Source: Lachnospiraceae bacterium (lineage in GTDB: Bacteria; Bacillota_A; Clostridia; Lachnospirales; Lachnospiraceae). From it: DNA of 40,812 nt. The translations under genes and the position numbers were made by a program. The notes below the pieces were generated by a model, which was given only the letters and a program-made list of their open reading frames with translations, searched no databases and was not told the origin of the DNA. The DNA is taken from assembly GCA_018365895.1 (NCBI GenBank), contig JAGZJD010000017.1, positions 1-40,812 on the forward strand, written 5' to 3'. This document shows, piece by piece, positions 35,165 to 40,812 of this stretch. Position 1 is the first letter of the stretch. Each line of letters opens with the position of its first letter.

Positions 35165-35857
35165 ATGAAAAAACTAATTATTATACCAGCGTATAATGAG
35201 AGTGAAAATATAGTAGGGACAGTAGAAGCAATAAAGAGAGAAGCGCCGGATTTTGACTATGTAATTATCAATGATTGCTCCAAAGACAATACATTAGAAA
35301 TATGTCATGAGCATGGTTATAATGTTGTTGCATTACCGATCAATCTGGGTATTGGAGGAGCTGTGCAGACAGGTTATCTCTATGCCAAAAGAAATGGATA
35401 TGATATTGCGGTTCAGGTAGATGGAGACGGGCAGCATGACCCGAAATTTCTGGAAGAAATGGCTGCGTATATGGAAAAAGAAAAAGTCAATATGGTGATA
35501 GGTTCCAGGTTTATAGAAAAACAGGGATTTCAGTCATCCGGACTTAGACGCGTCGGTATAAAATACTTTACACATTTAATAAAAATACTAACAGGTGTTA
35601 CGATTACAGATCCGACGTCGGGACTTCGCATGGTTGACAGAGAAATCATAGAAATGTTTGCTGAGGACTATCCAAAAGATTACCCGGAACCGGAAAGTGT
35701 AGTTACTGTTCTGAATCGCGGTAAAAAAGTAAAAGAGATACCAGTAATTATGAAAGAACGCTCTGGCGGTGTTTCATCAATCTCTATGAAAAATTCAGTA
35801 TATTATATGATTAAGGTAAGCATGGCAATTCTGATTGAAAGAATAAGAAAATATTAG
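35165..35857 (+). CDS. Glycosyltransferase family 2 (DPM1/GtrB-like)
   Basis: This 230-residue GT-A transferase begins IIIPAYNESENI, has NDCSKDNT, the metal-binding DGDGQHDP at about residue 92-99, and GSRFI. There are no clear C-terminal transmembrane helices beyond a short hydrophobic patch (YYMIKVSMAILIERI). Enzymes of this shape usually put a sugar on undecaprenyl or polyprenyl phosphate, giving a donor for transfer outside the cell. The next gene encodes a DUF2304 protein, a very common partner in Firmicutes polysaccharide clusters. AGGAAAAAGG precedes the ATG. Confidence 0.9.
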   Translation: MKKLIIIPAYNESENIVGTVEAIKREAPDFDYVIINDCSKDNTLEICHEHGYNVVALPINLGIGGAVQTGYLYAKRNGYDIAVQVDGDGQHDPKFLEEMAAYMEKEKVNMVIGSRFIEKQGFQSSGLRRVGIKYFTHLIKILTGVTITDPTSGLRMVDREIIEMFAEDYPKDYPEPESVVTVLNRGKKVKEIPVIMKERSGGVSSISMKNSVYYMIKVSMAILIERIRKY

Positions 35858-35870
35858 GGAGGTATGTATA

Positions 35871-36218
35871 ATGAATATTAAAATCCAATTGATTGTTGTA
35901 TTTGGTGCATTATTTGCTATGGCGTATCTCTTAAATATGATTCGAAAAAAGAGATTAGAGTTACGTTATGCTCTTTCCTGGTTAGGGGTTGGAATCAGCG
36001 TAATAATTTTGGCATGTTTTCCAGATTTGTTGGCATGGATTGCAGAAAAAATAGGAATTGCCAGTCCGGTAAATATGCTCTTTTTCTTTGGATTTTTGTT
36101 TGCACTGGCGATTATTTTAACTTTGACAATGTCGCTTTCAAGAATGTCTATTCGAGTGAAGAAACTATCACAGGAATTGGCTCTGTTGAAAAAAGATCTG
36201 GAGAAAAATAATTTATAA
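35871..36218 (+). CDS. DUF2304 domain membrane protein
   Basis: This 115-residue protein has three hydrophobic segments (about 5-22, 31-50 and 59-83) and a lysine-rich coiled C-terminal tail (LSQELALLKKDLEKNNL). The motif RKKRLELRYALSW between the first two helices is characteristic of DUF2304. It follows the GT2 gene by 13 bases with GGGAGG upstream. Its function is not established; co-occurrence suggests it assists the polyprenyl-phosphate glycosyltransferase. It is the last gene of the polysaccharide unit. Confidence 0.9.
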   Translation: MNIKIQLIVVFGALFAMAYLLNMIRKKRLELRYALSWLGVGISVIILACFPDLLAWIAEKIGIASPVNMLFFFGFLFALAIILTLTMSLSRMSIRVKKLSQELALLKKDLEKNNL

Positions 36219-36229
36219 TTTTCTATTTT

Positions 36230-36256
36230 TTGATGTTGTAGACTGTAATGTATGAT
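36230..36256 (+). promoter_or_regulatory. Weak candidate promoter of the wall hydrolase gene
   Basis: TTGATG (36230-36235) and TATGAT (36251-36256) have a 15-base spacer, short of ideal, within the 86-base gap before the hydrolase gene. No terminator hairpin was seen after DUF2304, so readthrough from the polysaccharide operon is also possible. Confidence 0.3.
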
Positions 36257-36304
36257 AAAATAATAGAGAATTAGGAGACAGCGATTCATAATGAGGAGGA
36301 AAAG

Positions 36305-39300
36305 ATGAAACGATTTATGAAAAAAATCAGTATAATGCTCATCTTGTGTATGTTTTTTTCGATATCAGAGGTAGAAGTATTTGCATCAGATACGGTAAAA
36401 GATACTTCAGGACAGATTCAGGAAGACTTGGAACAAATACCGGAAAAGTCGGAACTGCAGACATCAGAAGATGTTTCTGAAGAAGTTGTGGAAGAAGTAG
36501 AACAAAATGCAGATTTGCAAATCCAAGAATCAGAAGAAAACAACGTGTCCACTGAAACGAAAACAGCAGAAGGGCAGCAGATAGAGTATCTTTACTTAGA
36601 TAAACAGATTTTGAAAAAAGCAGAAGAACAGAATGTTGTTGTTGCTTTTACTGATGAACAGTTACGAATGGAATCTGCTACATTACTTTATGAGGCAGTT
36701 GGAAGTCAGGAACAATTTGAGAGTCAGGCAGATAATATGATTGACAATACAGTGTTATTTGCAGAATCATATGAGAATTTTGTGTCTGGCGAAAGCTACC
36801 GACTGCTTGGAGTGAGGTATGTTGTTCAAGGGAACGTATATGAGACACGTTTTCTTGAAAATGAAGCTGCTGAGTTTGAAGTTACAGACAAAGAGTCAGA
36901 TTCAGCAGAAGTGTCAGAAGTAGTTCCAGAAGTGACGGCATATACTATGGATGATAACGGAACTATTATTGAGGAATCCGGAGATAATGTTGAAGAAGCT
37001 GTTGAAAATGTAATGGATCAGGCAGCGCTTCCGATAGTTGCGGAAGCGGGAGCAAGGATGCGTACAGGTAAGACAGATGAACTGGTAGTTGCGTTGGATC
37101 CGGGACATGATTCACATTGTGGAGGAGCTCATGCAAATGGGCTGGCTGAAGAGGTACTCACATTAAAAGTTGCCAATTATTGTAAAGAAGAATTAGAAAA
37201 GTATAGTGGAGTCAAAGTTCTTATGACGAGAACGACTGCTGAATGTCCAAATCCATTGCCGGGAAGTTATAGTTCAGCAAAAGATATCCGGAAAAGAGTA
37301 CAGAAAGCTGTAGAACAAGGCGCAGATGTAATTGTAAGTTTCCATTTTAATTCTTCTGGCAGCAGTGGAGCGAATGGTGCAGAAGTTATATATCAAAATC
37401 AGAGCTATAATGCTGAGGTTGGATTGGAAAGTAAGGAACTTGCACAAAAAATCCAGGATCAGCTAAAGGCTTTGGGATTAAAAGACAGAGGAATTTATTC
37501 GAAAGATTCAACAGATGGTTCTCATGATCCAAATGGCATAAAGGATGACTATTGGTCTCTCCATAATGAAGCAAAGGCATTAAATACTCCGGCAGTATTA
37601 ATTGAGCATGCATTCCTTACGGGAAATGTTGACGCTGCAAATTTAAAAAGCGAGGCATATTTGAAAAAACTAGGTGTGGCTGATGCTCAGGGAATTGTCA
37701 ATAAATATGGTCTGTCAAAAGAAGCGGTCATTCCCACAATATCCGAAGTTAAGGTAGTTAATCAGAATGATGCGGCAGGTACATTTCAGGTTTTAATTTC
37801 AGGAGTTACACCGCTGTCTAATGTTTCAGAGATAAGGGTACCTATTTGGAGTGATGAAAATGGTCAGGACGATCTGAAATGGTATACAGCAATTAATAAA
37901 GGAAATGGAAATTTTGTTGTTGATGTAGATATTAAAAATCATAAAAATAATTATGGAAGTTATATCATTCATGTTTATGTCAAAGATAAATCCAATGTAG
38001 AAAGACCAGTATGGGCTACTTCTACTGTTTTAGAAAAAGTTGATCTAAAGATTAAGTTAGAAATGGTTGATCCAAATAAAGGAATATTTAATGTTATAGC
38101 ATCTCCAACTGAGAAAACAGCAGGAATTAAAGAAATAAGAATACCAGTTTGGTCAAAGATAGATCAGAGCGATATTTATTGGTATACAGCAAAAAAACAG
38201 GCTGATGGTAGCTTTAAGGCGCAGGTAGATAAAAAGAATCATAAAAATTCAGTTGGGATTTATAATGTCCATGTCTATATTACTACCGATAGTGGAAAAA
38301 CAATGTCTATTATAGGAGGAACAATAGAGATACCTATGCCAGAAATGCTTTTAAAAGTAATAGACACAACCAATACACAAAAAAACTTTAGAGCACAAGT
38401 TACAAACGTTGGAAATATAGGAATAGTAAATCATGTTAGATTTGCTGTTTGGAGTATAGAAGCAGGACAAGATGATCTTGTATGGTATACAGGAAAGCAA
38501 AATACGTCTGGAATTTGGGAAGCTGATATTGATATTTTGAATCATAAAACAGCGGGAGAATATTACATAGATGCATATGCTAAGATGGCTGATGGAACAG
38601 AAAAATATTTAAAAACATCTAAATTTAAAGTGGATGCTCCACGAATTGGGAAAATAGAAATTATAGATGTGAATATTTCAAAAGGAATTTTTGATGTTAT
38701 TATACATGGAGTTGATTCACCAGCAGGAATTGACAATGTAAAAGTTCCGGTATGGTGTGCAGCGGATCAAAGTGATATTTATTGGTATTCCGCACAGAGA
38801 CAAGCAGATGGTACATATGTTGTAAGAGTGGATAAAAAGAATCATAAAAATGCAACCGGTATATATAATATTCATGTATATGCTGAATCTGGGAATGGAA
38901 TAACAATTTCTGTAATCGGCGGTTCAAAAAGTATTGAAGTTTCACCAATGATTTTGAAAGCACAGAGCAAAGATAAAACAGAAATGCAGTATGAATTAAG
39001 TATTAGCAATGTAGGAAATTTGGGAGATATTGCTAAAGTTAAGTTTGCAGTTTGGAGTATAGAAAGTGGCCAGGATGATTTGCGGTGGTATAATGCAATA
39101 CAAAATTCATCAGGGGTGTGGTGCTCAGAAATAAATATTATAGATCATAAAACATATGGTTCATATTATGTAGATGCATATGGATATACGCAAGGCGGAA
39201 TAGAAAAATATTTAAAGACTACAACATTTAAAGTGACTGAACCGACTATTAGCTCAACAACATTTAAAGATGTGGATGCTTCAAAAGGCATTTTTGATAT

Positions 39301-40684
39301 TATTATCAATGGAATTATATCTCCATCGGGAGTTGTTTCGGTAAGAGTACCTGTTTGGTCCAAAGCAGATCAAAGTGATATCGTTTGGTATGATGCAAAA
39401 TTAAAAAATGATGGAACATATATTGTTCGAGTAGATAAAAAGAATCATAAAGACTCTACAGGAGTGTATATTGCACATATTTATGTTACTACAGGAAATG
39501 GCATAACAATTTCACGTTTAGGCGGTACTAAGACTGTGGAGCAAGGGAAAATTAATTATACAGCACTTAAAACAGACAATAAAGATAAAGAAGTTTTACT
39601 TAGTTTATCGAATGCTTCTTATGCAGGCGACATTCGTCAAGTGAAATATGCGGTATGGAGTGTCTCAAATGGACAAGATGATTTGAGATGGTATGATGCG
39701 GTTCAAGATAGTACAGGAGCGTGGAAATATAAGGTTTTGGTAAGTAATCACAAAACAGCTGGTGATTATTACGCAGATGCATATGGTTATTTGATAAATG
39801 GACAGAAAATATACTTAGGAACAGAAAAATTTTCGATTGAAGATATTACAATTGGGAAGATAAGCGTTTCAGAGGTAGATCCAGTAACTGGAGTATATGA
39901 AGTAAATATAGATGGTGTGAGTTCAAAATCCGATATAGTATCTGTGAAAGTTGCTGTATGGTCTAAAGCTGATAGAAGTGACTTGAAGTGGATAGTAGGA
40001 ACAAAACAACCTGATGGAAAATATAAAGCATTAGTTTCTCCAGCTATGTTTGGGTTTAATAGTGGTACATACTTTATACATATTTATGTAGAAGCTGATA
40101 ATGGAGTACAGAAATCAGTCGATGTAGGGCGGAGGGAGATTCCTACAGTCATGCCAACACCAATCATGGAGATATCTGATGTTACAGCGCGTCAGTTAGC
40201 TAGACTGTATAATAGTACAGGAAATAAATATCCATCAGTAGAATTAGCGAAAGGTGGAGCAGAAACTCTTGAAAAATTTTGTGAGATTTATGTAGAAGAA
40301 GCAAAAGCAGAAGGAGTTAAAGTAGAGGTTGCATTTTCTCAGGCAATGCTTGAAACAGGGTGGCTGAAATTTGGGGGCATTGTAAAAATAGAACAATTTA
40401 ATTTTTGTGGTTTAGGTGCAACTGATATAAATGGTGCTGTGAATAGTGCTTGGTTCAAAGATGTTAGAGAGGGAGTGCGTGCACAAATACAACATTTGAA
40501 AGCATATGCTTCTACAGAAGGTTTAAATAACCCATGTGTTGATCCAAGATTTTCTTATGTATCAAGAGGTGTTTCTCCATATGTAGAAACACTGGGAATT
40601 CAGGAAAATCCAGAGGGAAAAGGTTGGGCAACACAGGCAGGATATGGTTATAATATTTTAGGAGTGATGAATAAAATAAAATAG
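36305..40684 (+). CDS. Giant secreted wall hydrolase: amidase, eight Bsp-like repeats, glucosaminidase
   Basis: This 1459-residue protein begins with a signal peptide (MKRFMKKISIMLILCMFFSI, likely cut after VFA at residue 27) and a very acidic Glu/Ser/Val-rich linker to about residue 250. An N-acetylmuramoyl-L-alanine amidase (Amidase_3) follows at about 258-465, with zinc ligands H268 (DPGHDSH), E282 and H347 (VSFHFNS) and catalytic E434 (LIEHAF). Residues 478-1280 hold eight repeats of the GBS-Bsp-like type. The C-terminus (about 1290-1459) is a glucosaminidase domain with E1350 in MLETGW and QFNFCGLGA. So one chain carries enzymes for both the peptide-sugar and sugar-sugar bonds of peptidoglycan. 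No sorting signal or membrane anchor is visible, so wall binding probably relies on the repeats. GAGGAGGAAAAG precedes the ATG. Confidence 0.93.
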   Translation: MKRFMKKISIMLILCMFFSISEVEVFASDTVKDTSGQIQEDLEQIPEKSELQTSEDVSEEVVEEVEQNADLQIQESEENNVSTETKTAEGQQIEYLYLDKQILKKAEEQNVVVAFTDEQLRMESATLLYEAVGSQEQFESQADNMIDNTVLFAESYENFVSGESYRLLGVRYVVQGNVYETRFLENEAAEFEVTDKESDSAEVSEVVPEVTAYTMDDNGTIIEESGDNVEEAVENVMDQAALPIVAEAGARMRTGKTDELVVALDPGHDSHCGGAHANGLAEEVLTLKVANYCKEELEKYSGVKVLMTRTTAECPNPLPGSYSSAKDIRKRVQKAVEQGADVIVSFHFNSSGSSGANGAEVIYQNQSYNAEVGLESKELAQKIQDQLKALGLKDRGIYSKDSTDGSHDPNGIKDDYWSLHNEAKALNTPAVLIEHAFLTGNVDAANLKSEAYLKKLGVADAQGIVNKYGLSKEAVIPTISEVKVVNQNDAAGTFQVLISGVTPLSNVSEIRVPIWSDENGQDDLKWYTAINKGNGNFVVDVDIKNHKNNYGSYIIHVYVKDKSNVERPVWATSTVLEKVDLKIKLEMVDPNKGIFNVIASPTEKTAGIKEIRIPVWSKIDQSDIYWYTAKKQADGSFKAQVDKKNHKNSVGIYNVHVYITTDSGKTMSIIGGTIEIPMPEMLLKVIDTTNTQKNFRAQVTNVGNIGIVNHVRFAVWSIEAGQDDLVWYTGKQNTSGIWEADIDILNHKTAGEYYIDAYAKMADGTEKYLKTSKFKVDAPRIGKIEIIDVNISKGIFDVIIHGVDSPAGIDNVKVPVWCAADQSDIYWYSAQRQADGTYVVRVDKKNHKNATGIYNIHVYAESGNGITISVIGGSKSIEVSPMILKAQSKDKTEMQYELSISNVGNLGDIAKVKFAVWSIESGQDDLRWYNAIQNSSGVWCSEINIIDHKTYGSYYVDAYGYTQGGIEKYLKTTTFKVTEPTISSTTFKDVDASKGIFDIIINGIISPSGVVSVRVPVWSKADQSDIVWYDAKLKNDGTYIVRVDKKNHKDSTGVYIAHIYVTTGNGITISRLGGTKTVEQGKINYTALKTDNKDKEVLLSLSNASYAGDIRQVKYAVWSVSNGQDDLRWYDAVQDSTGAWKYKVLVSNHKTAGDYYADAYGYLINGQKIYLGTEKFSIEDITIGKISVSEVDPVTGVYEVNIDGVSSKSDIVSVKVAVWSKADRSDLKWIVGTKQPDGKYKALVSPAMFGFNSGTYFIHIYVEADNGVQKSVDVGRREIPTVMPTPIMEISDVTARQLARLYNSTGNKYPSVELAKGGAETLEKFCEIYVEEAKAEGVKVEVAFSQAMLETGWLKFGGIVKIEQFNFCGLGATDINGAVNSAWFKDVREGVRAQIQHLKAYASTEGLNNPCVDPRFSYVSRGVSPYVETLGIQENPEGKGWATQAGYGYNILGVMNKIK
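37736..40144 (+). repeat. Eight tandem protein-repeat units of two alternating types
   Basis: Eight units of about 98-102 codons encode residues 478-1280 of the wall hydrolase. Units 2, 4, 6 and 8 are one type: GIFDVII...VPVWSKADQSDI.WY, then VDKKNHKN, then IHVY. Units 3, 5 and 7 are another: VKFAVWSIE.GQDDL.WY, then HKTAG.YY.DAYG. Unit 1 mixes features of both (GQDDLKWYTA with KNHKN). The result is a roughly 200-codon double repeat. Unit 8 is the most diverged, lacking KNHKN. The copies have drifted in DNA sequence, so this is an old expansion rather than a recent tandem duplication. Confidence 0.85.
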
Positions 40685-40769
40685 TTTTTTAATGGTATAA
40701 AATCTTTCAGTGATGATATGTACCCAGAATCCTGGACACATTGATTTTATGAATTAGGCACAGCAAGAT

Positions 40770-40812
40770 ATGGATGTTTCCCTGTATTTTACAGGGGACA
40801 TCCATTTTGTTT
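40770..40812 (+). terminator. Terminator after the wall hydrolase gene
   Basis: ATGGATGT (from 40770) and CCCTGTA pair with TACAGGG and ACATCCAT (ending 40805) as a two-part stem with a small internal mismatch around a short T loop, followed by TTTTGTTT at the window edge. It lies 85 bases after the stop, and the sequence between shows nothing clear. Confidence 0.75.

Noticed and set aside
37736..40144. CRISPR-like or recent DNA tandem repeat
   Set aside because: The repetition is at protein level with about 300-base units that have diverged in DNA; there are no short identical repeats with unique spacers.

Overview
The window looks like chromosome of a gut-type, low-GC Firmicute, most likely a member of the Lachnospiraceae. 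The reasons are strong AGGAGG-type ribosome binding sites, TTGACA/TATAAT promoters, a CdaA-CdaR-HPr locus, lipoprotein-anchored CUT1 sugar transport without its own ATPase, and an oxygen-independent (radical SAM) sulfatase-maturating enzyme. No rRNA, tRNA, CRISPR array, insertion sequence or prophage was seen. The family call is an inference from gene content and style, not from a search.

Region 1 (1-6174) is a sulfated-sugar module. It holds a sulfatase-maturating radical SAM enzyme (cut by the window start), a convergent Cys-type sulfatase, and divergently from that a lipoprotein sugar-binding protein, two CUT1 permeases and a 55-residue two-helix membrane protein. A terminator sits between the binding protein and the permeases, and a second one closes the unit. 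Region 2 (6177-9522) has adenine deaminase and a type I glutamine synthetase in tandem, closed by a strong terminator. Region 3 (9571-12275) is a patch of small and decaying genes: a BlaI-type repressor with its promoter and palindromic operator, a shortened M56 (BlaR1-like) metalloprotease, a frameshifted DUF2200 gene, a LURP-one-like protein and a probable RhuM-family remnant.

Region 4 (12347-21291) is housekeeping: uvrB-uvrA, an mreB paralogue with its own promoter, recD2 and comF. Region 5 (21340-25398) is the cyclic-di-AMP locus: two uncharacterised membrane proteins, cdaA, cdaR and an HPr gene, ended by a hairpin.

Region 6 (25479-36218) is a surface-polysaccharide operon running in one direction with very short gaps: a sugar-phosphate nucleotidyltransferase, an LTA-synthase-like phosphoglycerol transferase, a WbuB-like glycosyltransferase, a Wzx-type flippase, a second GT4 transferase, the complete FnlA-FnlB-FnlC set for UDP-N-acetyl-L-fucosamine, and a GT2/DUF2304 pair. 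Much of it is visibly richer in A+T than the housekeeping genes. Region 7 (36305-40812) is one very large secreted wall hydrolase with an N-terminal amidase, eight GBS-Bsp-like repeats of two alternating types, and a C-terminal glucosaminidase.

Taken together, the right half describes how a glycopolymer probably containing L-FucNAc and perhaps glycerol phosphate is made, exported and possibly remodelled at the wall. The left half describes foraging on sulfated, probably N-acetylglucosamine-containing, host glycans. Nothing here is clearly a new defence or mobile system. The least explained parts are the membrane proteins upstream of cdaA, the small protein at the end of the transporter operon, and the two-type repeat architecture of the giant hydrolase.
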